From Robertmurraya andreesenii (lineage in GTDB: Bacteria > Bacillota > Bacilli > Bacillales > Cytobacillaceae), in NCBI RefSeq assembly GCF_030813005.1, contig NZ_JAUSTU010000006.1:143402-207401 (forward strand): a stretch of 64,000 bases of DNA, given 5' to 3'. Position 1 is the stretch's first letter, and every line of letters starts with the position of its first letter. The translations under genes and the position numbers were made by a program. Below are positions 17,870 to 26,591 of the stretch, one piece after another. The notes under the pieces are model-generated. The model saw nothing but the letters and a program-made list of their open reading frames with translations, had not been told where the DNA came from and made no database searches.

Positions 17870-19096
17870 TTAAATTTTGTGCAGCTGTTTGATTTTGAAG
17901 GCGGCGGTTATATTTAGGCGATGATGAAAGTCATCTAATTTGATATTTAAGATTTCCTCGATCTTTTTGATTCGATATCTTAATGTATTGCGATGGAGGA
18001 AAATCGCTTCAGAAGTTTGCTTTAGATCAAACTGATGGTGAGCGAAGCTTTCTAGAGTATACATCAGTTCACTTCCGTTTAATTGGTCGTACTTCACTAA
18101 GTCTCCGACAATATGTTGATAAAATTCCTTCAGATCCTGTAAATCATGTTTGTATAACACTCGTTCAAGTCCTAGATTATGAAAAAATGGTATTTCTATT
18201 TTTAATAACAAGCCTAACTCATAAGCAACCTTTGATTCCTGATAGCTCCTGTATAATTCCAATGGGTTATCGTATATTTGTCCGACTCCACAAGCTACTC
18301 GATTTAGTAAGCTCGTTTCTTTAGTCTCATCGATGAGATAATGAAGGAAATCAATTAGCTTGCTTTTACTAGAAAAGCTTGTTTTCTCACTTGCTGGGAT
18401 GATAGCAATGACTTCATTTTGTTTCTTAATTGTGATTGGCTCAATTCCGTGCTGAGTGAGAGTTTTATCTATTATATATAGAAGAGTTTCAATTAATTGT
18501 CGATCGGCTGAATAATGATTGTATTCTATGATAGAAAAAACAATCACCATATGAGGCTGGTCTAACTCCCATTTCCAAATGGCCCCATAGGAAATAATAT
18601 CTTCTTTATTTTTAAAGTTTCCATAAAGAATGTCGTATAGAAAAGCATCCTTAAAGCGATGTTTTTCTTCTTTAAGATCGTTGAGCTGTTTTAGATTAAG
18701 CATACATAATGAAGCGCTAAACTGATTAAGTGCTTCATATTTTTCAAGAATATGATGTTCTGAGTGCTTATTCAAAAAAAATAAATAGCCATGGTTTTGC
18801 TCCCGTTGACGAATTGGAAGGCCAAAACTTTCATAGCTTTCTCCTAATATGTCTAGCGTACATTTAAAATATGCTGTATTTTGCTGTCTTTCGAAATGGG
18901 TAGAAACGACGATTTCCAATGGGTCGTTGTCAATGGATGTAGCAAGTACATTATAAAAAGTATCGGTAACAATGACCGGGAGGGATAAGAGCCTAGACAG
19001 CTCATTTGAAATCCCACTTAATCCTTCTTCAGCAGAAACTACTAGCAGACTATTGAATATATCAGGAACAAGGCGGTTTTCTTCCAAATTGCCCAT
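17870..19096 (-). CDS. PucR/CdaR-family transcriptional regulator
   Basis: A 408-residue regulator of the PucR/CdaR type. An N-terminal sensory part (about residues 20-130) is followed by a GGDEF-like middle region and a C-terminal helix-turn-helix, recognised by the segment TSEAIFLHRNTLRYRIKKIE and the following LNIKLDDFHHRLNI. The gene is first in the leftward operon with the molybdopterin oxidoreductase 16 bases downstream, so it probably controls these genes. AAAGGGTGATTAG precedes the ATG. The inducer is unknown; family members respond to purines or diacids. Confidence 0.88.
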   Translation of the reverse strand: MGNLEENRLVPDIFNSLLVVSAEEGLSGISNELSRLLSLPVIVTDTFYNVLATSIDNDPLEIVVSTHFERQQNTAYFKCTLDILGESYESFGLPIRQREQNHGYLFFLNKHSEHHILEKYEALNQFSASLCMLNLKQLNDLKEEKHRFKDAFLYDILYGNFKNKEDIISYGAIWKWELDQPHMVIVFSIIEYNHYSADRQLIETLLYIIDKTLTQHGIEPITIKKQNEVIAIIPASEKTSFSSKSKLIDFLHYLIDETKETSLLNRVACGVGQIYDNPLELYRSYQESKVAYELGLLLKIEIPFFHNLGLERVLYKHDLQDLKEFYQHIVGDLVKYDQLNGSELMYTLESFAHHQFDLKQTSEAIFLHRNTLRYRIKKIEEILNIKLDDFHHRLNITAAFKIKQLHKI

Positions 19097-19150
19097 CTAA
19101 TCACCCTTTCTTAAAGCAATCTCACCTATCTATCTTAATTCAGACCTTTT

Positions 19151-19162
19151 GATTGAACAATC
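19151..19162. promoter_or_regulatory. Short dyad upstream of the PucR-type gene
   Basis: GATTG-AA-CAATC lies 55 bases before the regulator's start codon, inside the expected leader of the leftward operon. It may be an operator for that regulator, but the dyad is short. Confidence 0.25.
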
Positions 19163-19255
19163 GAAGTCACAAGTTCGTAATAAATGAGTTGTTACAGAGT
19201 ACAAAAATGTCCATTGCTTTTTGTCTACTGAGTACGTATCTTTCTCTTACTCTTC

Positions 19256-19298
19256 ATTCTATAATAAAAATAAGCTCAAGTTTGTGATGAGTTTCACA
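19256..19298 (-). promoter_or_regulatory. FNR-type box with leftward -10 element
   Basis: TGTGA-TGAGTT-TCACA (19283-19298) is a perfect match to the Bacillus FNR consensus TGTGA-N6-TCACA. On the minus strand a -10 hexamer TAGAAT occupies 19256-19261, which puts the expected start near 19249 and the box centre at -41.5, the classic class II activator position. The box also lies 46 bases before the radical SAM gene on the plus strand, so it may serve both operons. Anaerobic activation is inferred. Confidence 0.65.
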
Positions 19299-19343
19299 AT
19301 ATAGTTTATTGTGAGGTTCTTATTACCAAAAGGATGTGAGGAT

Positions 19344-20720
19344 ATGCTTCGAAAAATCACAATGGATAATGTCACAACGATAAAAAACAAAGTCTTTCAG
19401 CAATATGCTCAAATATACACAAATATTGAAAGAAGGACGATCGAACATATAGAGACGTTTGGCCTTCCTTTTGAAGTAAAAGCTCTTGATTCTGAAAAAG
19501 AGTTGAAGTTAAGGAAATTAGAAAATGCGGGTGCAACGATTCGCAATAACAAGAAAAGCGTTGTCACAGGTAGAATATCCAGTGCTTGCGAGGCATGTCA
19601 AACGGGAACAGGAAGCTACACAACCTATACCTCGTTAAAATGTCACCGTAGTTGTTATTTTTGCTTTAATCCAAATCAGGATGATTACACCTTTTATAAG
19701 AATCAACAAAAAGACATAAAAAAGGAACTTTTGGAGCTGGTCAATAGCGGTGTCAAGCTTAAGCATCTGGCACTTACGGGTGGGGAGCCACTCCTTTTTA
19801 AGGATGAGACGGTAGAGTTTTTCGAAACTGCTAACGACTTGATACCCGAGGCTTACACAAGGCTCTATACAACAGGAGATCTATTAGATGAAGAGTTATT
19901 AGAGAAGCTTCAAAAATCAGGGTTAGATGAAATTCGCTTCAGCATCAAAATGGACGATTCGTATAAACGCATCAACTTTACACTTGGTCGAATTGAGCTT
20001 GCGAAGAAATATATTCCGAACATTATGGTTGAAATGCCTGTTATTCCTGGAACCTTAAATGAGATGAAGGTACTCCTCCTTAAATTGGACAAAATTGATA
20101 TATTCGGCATTAACTTGTTGGAATTTTGCTTCCCACTTGGCAATGCTGAAGCCTTTAAAGAAAGAGGCTTTCAGCTTAAATATCCTCCATACGAAATGTA
20201 CTACAACTATTGGTATGCAGGAGGGCTTGCAGTAGCAGAAAGTGAAAAAGAATGTCTAGAACTTGTAGAGTTTGCTTTGAAAGAGAACTTAAATCTGGGT
20301 GTTCATTATTGCTCTTTAGAAAATAAGCATACGGGGCAGGTCTATCAGCAAAATTACGGTGGGGCACTCGATCGCACTTATACTTTTTCTGATATCGATT
20401 ACTTTTTTAAAACAGCTAAGGTTTTTGGCACTGAACGAAAAAAAGTGAAATTACTTCTAGAAAAAAATGAGATTCATTATACCGAAAATGACCAGTACGA
20501 TTTCATTCAATTCTCTATTCATGCTATAAAGCACTTGAGAAACAAAAATATCGAAATTGCAATCAGCTCCAATGTAGCGGAAAGGGAAGATGGAGAACAA
20601 CTTATTCGTGAAATTGGCCTTGATTGGACGACACCAGATCTATTCAAAATGGAAGAGCTTATAAATATAACAGGAGGAGAGACTTATGAGAGCTCAAATC
20701 GCCTTGCAGGAAATAGCTGA
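19344..20720 (+). CDS. Radical SAM protein of the Dms-like operon
   Basis: A 458-residue radical SAM enzyme. The SAM-binding cluster motif is C100-x3-C104-x2-C107 (KCHRSCYFCF), followed by the LTGGEPL motif at about 144-150. A second pair, C82 and C85 (CEACQTG), lies just before it and may bind another metal or cluster. ATG at 19344 has AAGGA and GAGG upstream; an in-frame GTG at 19311 would lengthen it by 11 residues. The gene overlaps the TorD-type chaperone gene by 35 bases, so the two are translationally coupled, and it opens the Dms-like operon. A role in maturing the molybdoenzyme is inferred from this context; the reaction is unknown. Confidence 0.85.
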   Translation: MLRKITMDNVTTIKNKVFQQYAQIYTNIERRTIEHIETFGLPFEVKALDSEKELKLRKLENAGATIRNNKKSVVTGRISSACEACQTGTGSYTTYTSLKCHRSCYFCFNPNQDDYTFYKNQQKDIKKELLELVNSGVKLKHLALTGGEPLLFKDETVEFFETANDLIPEAYTRLYTTGDLLDEELLEKLQKSGLDEIRFSIKMDDSYKRINFTLGRIELAKKYIPNIMVEMPVIPGTLNEMKVLLLKLDKIDIFGINLLEFCFPLGNAEAFKERGFQLKYPPYEMYYNYWYAGGLAVAESEKECLELVEFALKENLNLGVHYCSLENKHTGQVYQQNYGGALDRTYTFSDIDYFFKTAKVFGTERKKVKLLLEKNEIHYTENDQYDFIQFSIHAIKHLRNKNIEIAISSNVAEREDGEQLIREIGLDWTTPDLFKMEELINITGGETYESSNRLAGNS

Positions 20721-21387
20721 TCTTCTTTTTGCTAGGGAATACGCCTATGACATTTTGCGGAGATTCTTTATTGAAGAGCCTTCACAAGAATATATAAAAA
20801 TCTTTAGGCTGCAAAACATGGCTGAGATGTTCCCATTTAAAGAAGATTCGCAAGAAATTCAAAATGGGATTAATGAGATAAAGGAGTATTTTGAGAGGTT
20901 TGATGTTGTTCATAACCAGAGTCACTTTGATGACCTGCATTGGGATTATACGAGAATGATGGTAGGTCCCTTTGAATTACCAGCCCCTCCTTGGGAATCT
21001 GTCTACGTTCAGAAGGAGCCCATTCTCTTTCAGCAATGCACGATAGATGTAAGAAACAAATATAAGCATTTTGGGTTTGAAATTGCTGAACGGCATGTCG
21101 AAGCAGATGACCATATCGGATTAGAATTAGATTTTCTCTACCACTTAAATAAGCTCTGTCTTCAGTCTATTGAAGAAGGAAATATCAAAGAAGTCACATA
21201 CTTACTTGCTGAGCAAAAACAGTTTATGGATAATCATTTACTCGTTTTTGTTCCAGAATTCAGCAAGAAAATTATAGAAAATGCTGATACCCAATTTTAT
21301 AAAGGGATGGCCAAGGTGTTAAATTATTATCTTCAAATGGATTCACAGGTTCTAAAAGAACTCTTGAATATAGAAATTATTCAATAA
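20686..21387 (+). CDS. TorD/DmsD-family molybdoenzyme chaperone
   Basis: A 233-residue all-helical protein of the TorD/DmsD family. Members bind the Tat leader and apo-form of a molybdoenzyme, holding it until the cofactor is loaded. The family pattern is seen in DYTRMMVGPFELPAPPWESV (about residues 86-105), the P-x-x-S/W-E-S-V-Y motif, and ADDHIGLELDFLYHLN near residue 140. AGGAGG at 20672-20677 supports ATG at 20686. It lies 25 bases upstream of the DmsA-like gene, its obvious client. Confidence 0.92.
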   Translation: MRAQIALQEIADLLFAREYAYDILRRFFIEEPSQEYIKIFRLQNMAEMFPFKEDSQEIQNGINEIKEYFERFDVVHNQSHFDDLHWDYTRMMVGPFELPAPPWESVYVQKEPILFQQCTIDVRNKYKHFGFEIAERHVEADDHIGLELDFLYHLNKLCLQSIEEGNIKEVTYLLAEQKQFMDNHLLVFVPEFSKKIIENADTQFYKGMAKVLNYYLQMDSQVLKELLNIEIIQ

Positions 21388-21412
21388 CTTTCCTAATGAA
21401 AGGAGAATTACG

Positions 21413-23989
21413 ATGTTTGATCTATTTAAGAAAGCACAAGAATTTAAAATGTCCCGAAGATCTTTTATTGGCTGGTCTTCAGCAATTGCTGCGACTGCGG
21501 CCATTCCAGTGAGTAGGGGTCTTGTAGCAAAGGCTGAAGCAAATATTGGTATGGAAGATAGCGGAGGAGAAGGTGTTTGGAAAACAGCTGCTTGCTGGCA
21601 TAACTGTGGAAGCCGTTGCTTAAATAAGGTCTTGGTGAAGGATGGGGTTGTCATTCGTCAAAAAACAGACGATACACATCCAGATAGTCCTGATTTTCCA
21701 CAGCAGCGAGGCTGCTTGAGAGGACGTTCTCAACGGAAGCAAGTGTTTAATGCAGACCGTTTGAAATATCCAATGAAACGTAAGAACTGGGAGCCTGGTG
21801 GTGGAAAGAAAGAGCTTCGAGGCAAAGACCAGTGGGTGAGAATTTCTTGGGACGAAGCTCTCGATCATATCGTTTCTGAGACAAATAGAATTAAGAAAAA
21901 ATACGGAAATGAGTCCATCTATGTATCTGGTGGAGCTGACATAGGGAAAGTGTTCAAAACACAAGGTGGTTGTACAGAAAGTACTGGAACGATCTCTTGG
22001 GGAGCATGGCTGTATACGTATGAAATGCTTGGAGTTGGGGAAGGTCTTTACGTTAATGGGATTAATGATCGCCTAGATCTTCGTAATTCACAATTGATTG
22101 TGTTATGGGGAGCCAATCCAGCTTGGAGCACAATGGGAAGTCCGACCTACAACTATTTACAAGCGAAAAAAGCTGGAGCACGCTTTATTACGATTGATCC
22201 ATTGTATACCGATTCTGCAAGTGTGTTTGATGCAGATTGGGTTCCAATTAGACCAGGAACGGACGATGCTCTTGCCCTTGGGATGATGTATACATTACTA
22301 GACGAGGATGATCCAGCAACAAATCCATTGGTGAAATGGGATTTCTTAAATAAATATACGATTGGTTTTGATAAAGACCATATGCCTGAGGGGGCAGACC
22401 CAAAGGACAATTTCAAAGACTATCTTCTTGGAACATACGATGGGCAACCAAAAACACCAGAATGGGCTGCTGAAATTTGTGGTGTTGAACCTAGTAGAAT
22501 TCGTTCTCTTGCCCGTGAGATTGGCGGTACTGAAAGAGTTGCATTATTAACAGGTTGGGCACCTGCTCGTATAAATAATGGAGAAGGATGGGTACAAACC
22601 TTCTCAACTCTTGGCATGATGACAGGACATATGGGAAGCTCTGGCAATATGACAGGAGTTAGCTGTTGGGAGTATGCTGGGAACAACGGTCCAATGCTGT
22701 TGAAAGGTGGAGGAGCTGGACTTCCTTCTATCGATAATCCAGTAGACAATCTAATGAACGAAAATGAAATTTGGGATGCTGTATTGAATGGAGAGTTCCT
22801 TCAAAAAGGTGAAGGGAAAAGAAAAGTAGATATCCAGTTTATTTATCATAATTACAATGCTCATTTACAAACCCGAAGCAGCATTGGAAGAGGAATAGAG
22901 GCACATCGTAAGGTAGAGTTTGTTGTGACAAATGCTTATGCCCTAACAACGAATGCCAAGTATTCGGATATTGTCCTCCCGGTTGCTACTCAGTGGGAAA
23001 CAGAAGGTGCCGTCAAAGGAGGAAACAGAGAGATCTTAATCAATTGGTCAAAAATTATTGATCCATTATATGAATCCAAGACGGATATCGAAATCGCCAA
23101 AGAATTATTGAAGAAGTTCGGAACCAATCCAGATGAAGTATATCCAATTTCAGAAAAGCAAATGTACTTCAATCAGCTTGCCGGAAGTGAAGTTGTTAAA
23201 GAAAATGGAGTGGATTATGAGCCGCTTTGTACCATTACTGCCCAAGATATTAAGGAGTGGGGAGTAGAAGGAACACCTCAGCAAGGGCGTATTCCATTGA
23301 AGGAATTTGTTGACACAGGAATATATCAGATTCCTAGAAAACCAGGCGATAACTATGGCTTTATTGCCTACAAGGATTTTATCGATAATCCAGAGGAGAA
23401 TCCTGTTTCCAGTGAAAGCGGGAAGTTTGAAATATACTGTAGAGCTCTAAATGAGGCTTCAAAGACTGCCTTTACAGAGATTCCTCCAATTCCAAAATAT
23501 ATGGCGAAGGCAGAGGGATATGAATCTACTTTCGAAAACTGGGAAACGAAGAAAAAAGGAAAGTACCCATATCAAGTATTTAATCCACATTATTTAAGGC
23601 GTTCACATAGTACTTTTGATAACGTTCCACAGCTCCGTGAAGCTTGGCCAAATCCAGTTTATATCAGTGCTCAGGATGCAAAGAAACTAGGAATTAAAGA
23701 AGGCGAAACGGTGCTTATGTCTAACGAACACGGTAAAACGATTCGACCAGCAAAAATTGTTGAAACATTAATGCCTGGAACAATTGCCCTACCACATGGA
23801 GCATGGGTTGATATAGATGAAGAAACAGGAGTAGACAGAGGAGGGGCAGATAATATGCTTGTTGGTTTTGTCCCGACTGGATTAGGTACATCCGGATATA
23901 ATACAGCCCGTTGTAATTTGGAGAAGTGGGACGGAGAGCAACTTGAAGATGATGCAAAATGGGCACAGCGAATTATCAAGTTTGATTAA
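21413..23989 (+). CDS. dmsA: DMSO reductase-family catalytic subunit, DmsA-like, Tat-exported
   Basis: An 858-residue molybdopterin enzyme. A Tat leader (SRRSFIGWSSA near residues 14-24, then a hydrophobic stretch) sends the folded enzyme across the membrane. The [4Fe-4S] motif is C61-x3-C65-x3-C69 with C101. The likely molybdenum ligand is S195 in the TGTISWGAW segment, which aligns by eye with the serine of E. coli DmsA. The VLWGANPAW and TIDPLYTDSA motifs and a C-terminal dinucleotide-binding domain follow. Sequence around LRGRSQRKQVFNADRLKYPM is very close to DmsA. With the next two genes it would form DmsABC, reducing DMSO or a related S- or N-oxide with menaquinol. The true acceptor could differ (for example selenate or tetrathionate). 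Confidence 0.92.
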   Translation: MFDLFKKAQEFKMSRRSFIGWSSAIAATAAIPVSRGLVAKAEANIGMEDSGGEGVWKTAACWHNCGSRCLNKVLVKDGVVIRQKTDDTHPDSPDFPQQRGCLRGRSQRKQVFNADRLKYPMKRKNWEPGGGKKELRGKDQWVRISWDEALDHIVSETNRIKKKYGNESIYVSGGADIGKVFKTQGGCTESTGTISWGAWLYTYEMLGVGEGLYVNGINDRLDLRNSQLIVLWGANPAWSTMGSPTYNYLQAKKAGARFITIDPLYTDSASVFDADWVPIRPGTDDALALGMMYTLLDEDDPATNPLVKWDFLNKYTIGFDKDHMPEGADPKDNFKDYLLGTYDGQPKTPEWAAEICGVEPSRIRSLAREIGGTERVALLTGWAPARINNGEGWVQTFSTLGMMTGHMGSSGNMTGVSCWEYAGNNGPMLLKGGGAGLPSIDNPVDNLMNENEIWDAVLNGEFLQKGEGKRKVDIQFIYHNYNAHLQTRSSIGRGIEAHRKVEFVVTNAYALTTNAKYSDIVLPVATQWETEGAVKGGNREILINWSKIIDPLYESKTDIEIAKELLKKFGTNPDEVYPISEKQMYFNQLAGSEVVKENGVDYEPLCTITAQDIKEWGVEGTPQQGRIPLKEFVDTGIYQIPRKPGDNYGFIAYKDFIDNPEENPVSSESGKFEIYCRALNEASKTAFTEIPPIPKYMAKAEGYESTFENWETKKKGKYPYQVFNPHYLRRSHSTFDNVPQLREAWPNPVYISAQDAKKLGIKEGETVLMSNEHGKTIRPAKIVETLMPGTIALPHGAWVDIDEETGVDRGGADNMLVGFVPTGLGTSGYNTARCNLEKWDGEQLEDDAKWAQRIIKFD

Positions 23990-24004
23990 AGGAGGGCTTG
24001 AATC

Positions 24005-24541
24005 ATGACTCAAATGGGTTTTTATATAAATGTTGCAGAATGTGTGGGATGTAAAACCTGTACAGTTGCCTGCAAGGATAAAAGTGATTTAGAGATTGGA
24101 AGAAACTACCGCAGAGTATATGACTTTCAGGAAGGAACCTTCCCAAAGCCATCAATCTATCATGTATCTATTTCTTGTAATCATTGCGATGAGCCAGGAT
24201 GTGTACAAGGATGTCCAACAACTGCTATGCACAAACGTGAAGAGGATGGCGTCGTTGTAGTTGACCATGATAAATGCGTCGGGTGCCGTTATTGTGAATG
24301 GAACTGTCCATATGGAGCACCGCAATATAATGAAGAAATCGGAAAAATGACAAAATGCGATACATGCTTAGATTTACGTGAGAAGGGGGAAGACCCAGTG
24401 TGCGTCTCATCCTGTATTATGAGAGCCATTGAGTTCGGACCAATTGATGAATTAAGAAAGAAACATGGTGATAATGCAAACATCAAAGGGCTTCCATCCT
24501 CAAGCATTACAAAACCAAACCTAATTATCCATACTAAATAA
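24005..24541 (+). CDS. dmsB: DMSO reductase-type iron-sulfur subunit, DmsB-like
   Basis: A 178-residue electron-transfer subunit with sixteen cysteines in four groups: C13/16/19/23, C58/61/66/70, C91/94/97/101 and C118/121/133/137, predicting four [4Fe-4S] clusters. It carries electrons from the membrane anchor to the DmsA-like subunit and has no leader of its own, so it would be exported by hitch-hiking on the catalytic subunit. AAGGAGGG precedes the ATG 15 bases after dmsA, and the anchor gene follows 14 bases later. Confidence 0.94.
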   Translation: MTQMGFYINVAECVGCKTCTVACKDKSDLEIGRNYRRVYDFQEGTFPKPSIYHVSISCNHCDEPGCVQGCPTTAMHKREEDGVVVVDHDKCVGCRYCEWNCPYGAPQYNEEIGKMTKCDTCLDLREKGEDPVCVSSCIMRAIEFGPIDELRKKHGDNANIKGLPSSSITKPNLIIHTK

Positions 24542-24555
24542 GGGAGGTCATAATC

Positions 24556-25401
24556 ATGAATGAATGGGCATTATTAATCTTTACCGTTTGTATGCAGGCA
24601 GCTATCGGCGGCATCCTCATGCTAACTATTTTTTATAAAAAAATGATGAAACTTGGCACAGAGCAAGCCTATAAAGCAATGAAGCTTCCTTTATTAGTCA
24701 TTGCAGGATTTTCAATTGTAGGTTTGGCTGCTTCATTTGCTCACTTAGGAACACCATCTCATGCACTAAATGCGATTCGGAATGTCGGCACTTCTTGGAT
24801 GAGTCGTGAAATACTAGTGACCAGTGCATTTATTGGGGCTACTTGTGTAACAGCGGGATTTGCTCTTTTGCAGAAAAAGGTAAACCTACTTCTGCTAGTT
24901 ATCACATCCGTAGTTGGACTTGTTGATATTTATTGTATGGGTGCGATTTACTCTAAATCCTTAGTAAGCGGATGGCACTCCATAAATACATTCACTTCAT
25001 TTTACGGAACTGCTTTAGTGTTAGGCCCAGTACTTACTGCTAGCCTTCTTGTACCGGTATTAAAAGGAAATCAAAGTGAACTAGCACAGAATGTTGTTAG
25101 GAGTGCATTCTTCATTTCTTTAGCAGGGATCGCTATTCAACTAATAGGTGTCGCATTATTTGGTACAGCTATTCCTGAAGTAAATATGATTGCAGGACAT
25201 AACGCATTCGCTTCACTTGAAGGCTATCAAACAACTGTAGCATTAAGATGGATTATCGAGGTTCTTGGAGTAGGCGTGCTAGGCTATTTATCTCTAGGTC
25301 GTGCAAAAAAAGTTTCTCTTACATTTGCCTATGTAGCATTAGTCGTTCTTTTCTTAGCTGAAGGCATGAGTAGATATGTATTCTATGTACTAGGAGCTTA
25401 A
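24556..25401 (+). CDS. dmsC: DMSO reductase-type membrane anchor, DmsC-like
   Basis: A 281-residue integral membrane protein with eight hydrophobic segments, the DmsC topology. The family segment HLGTPSHALNAIRNVGTSW and the following SREI (about residues 56-78) are recognisable. DmsC binds and oxidises menaquinol and anchors DmsAB on the outer face of the membrane. GGGAGG lies about nine bases before the ATG. A structured inverted repeat follows the stop before the next gene. Confidence 0.92.
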   Translation: MNEWALLIFTVCMQAAIGGILMLTIFYKKMMKLGTEQAYKAMKLPLLVIAGFSIVGLAASFAHLGTPSHALNAIRNVGTSWMSREILVTSAFIGATCVTAGFALLQKKVNLLLLVITSVVGLVDIYCMGAIYSKSLVSGWHSINTFTSFYGTALVLGPVLTASLLVPVLKGNQSELAQNVVRSAFFISLAGIAIQLIGVALFGTAIPEVNMIAGHNAFASLEGYQTTVALRWIIEVLGVGVLGYLSLGRAKKVSLTFAYVALVVLFLAEGMSRYVFYVLGA

Positions 25402-25435
25402 TTATTGTCTTTGATAATGTTCAGTGTTGAACTTA

Positions 25436-25504
25436 GCATAATACGTATGGAGTGAACGTGTTTTGTTCGGTACGAGCAACGAAGTGAACCCATACGCATT
25501 ATGC
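25436..25504. repeat. Long imperfect inverted repeat, possible dispersed palindromic element
   Basis: Fifteen-base arms (25436-25450 and 25490-25504) match in 14 of 15 positions around a 39-base centre. The centre holds two copies of GTGAAC and a smaller stem (TTGTTCG with CGAGCAA). No T-run follows, so it does not look like an ordinary terminator. The size and layout suit a small non-coding repeat element or an mRNA processing hairpin between dmsC and the next gene. Confidence 0.55.
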
Positions 25505-25527
25505 GGCAAAAAAAAGGAGTGTTGAAA

Positions 25528-26430
25528 ATGGGGATTTTTAGCAAATGGATTGAGAGTCTAGATTACGAATATTGCATTTTGACATCGTGTTCTCGCCATA
25601 AGAGTCCCCGTTCAACCTGTACAAGCTGCTTGGACATATGTCCAACAGAAGCCATTACGCTAAAAAACGGAATACCTGTCATTCATCAAAAGAAATGCAT
25701 GGAGTGCGGCAAGTGCATTTCAGCATGTCCCGTGCAAGCTGTGGCAGGTATTTTTCCTAAAAGGGAATTCATACAGCAGCACCTAGTGGTAGACAAGGAC
25801 AGGATTCCCTCGGTGAAGGAAATGCTGGTCTATGCTAGAAAAGGTGTAAAAGGCATTATTTCCGAGGAAAACGTAGGCGAAGCATGGAGTGAGACGATCG
25901 AGAAGACGAATGAGCTCCTGAAGAAGTTAGATATGGCTCCTTTGTCCATTCAGTATAAAAAAATCGAGCGCAAAGAAGAAACCTATACCCGCAGGGAGCT
26001 ATTCTTTTCTTGGAAAGAAGAAACACAATCACTAATGAAGGAAATGGCGCCGGCAAAATGGAGATTTAATCATAAGGATTTGGATTTATCTAAATATTAC
26101 CAGGACTATCAATTCGCCGATATTTATTTGGACACAGAAAAATGCACCCTCTGTAAAGCGTGTCAAAAGCTCTGTGATAAAAATTGTATCCAAATCACAA
26201 ATTCACATGTTATTATTTCAGCACAGGCCTGTTCTGCTTGTCGTTTATGCGAGGATATTTGTCCAGAAAAAGCAATTTCCGTTTCTGAGACCGTTCGTCA
26301 ATACGAAGAGAGGAAATTTGACATTCAAATGAAGACATGTCAAACCTGTGGACAGTCCTTTGAGGCATTGTCTGATAGCGTAGAGGAGTGTGTGCGTTGC
26401 ACGAAAAAAACTCTACTTTTTGCGCAATAG
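25528..26430 (+). CDS. Polyferredoxin-type 4Fe-4S protein of the Dms-like operon
   Basis: A 300-residue soluble iron-sulfur protein. Four ferredoxin-like cysteine groups are seen: CTSCLDICP, CMECGKCISACP, CTLCKACQKLC and CSACRLCEDICP, followed near the C-terminus by a zinc-ribbon-like pair, CQTCG and CVRC. There is no leader or membrane segment, so it is cytoplasmic. ATG at 25528 has AAGGAG eight bases upstream. Its place between dmsC and tatA suggests an accessory role, such as handing clusters or electrons to the molybdoenzyme, as NapF does for nitrate reductase. That role is inferred. Confidence 0.85.
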   Translation: MGIFSKWIESLDYEYCILTSCSRHKSPRSTCTSCLDICPTEAITLKNGIPVIHQKKCMECGKCISACPVQAVAGIFPKREFIQQHLVVDKDRIPSVKEMLVYARKGVKGIISEENVGEAWSETIEKTNELLKKLDMAPLSIQYKKIERKEETYTRRELFFSWKEETQSLMKEMAPAKWRFNHKDLDLSKYYQDYQFADIYLDTEKCTLCKACQKLCDKNCIQITNSHVIISAQACSACRLCEDICPEKAISVSETVRQYEERKFDIQMKTCQTCGQSFEALSDSVEECVRCTKKTLLFAQ

Positions 26431-26441
26431 GTGGTAAACTG

Positions 26442-26561
26442 TGTTACAATGTTGTTGGATAGAATATGTAATGAAAATTTTTGATGCGGTAAACTAAGAT
26501 GAGCTAAAGCACCCTGACCAGCGTTGTACAAGCTGTTGAATGCTTGATAGCGAATGGTGCT
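26442..26561 (+). promoter_or_regulatory. Possible tatA promoter and structured leader
   Basis: An extended -10 element (TG at 26442-26443, TACAAT at 26445-26450) lies just after the polyferredoxin gene, without a clear -35. The following leader contains AGCACC (26508-26513), which can pair with GGTGCT (26556-26561) around smaller stems (CAGC/GCTG). It does not match a riboswitch class I can name. Confidence 0.35.
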
Positions 26562-26591
26562 GAAGCGATATACAAAAGGAGTGGTCGAGAA

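Noticed and set aside
26451..26591. Riboswitch (molybdenum cofactor or other) in the tatA leader
   Set aside because: Several small stems but no match to a consensus I can recall; kept only as a structured leader.
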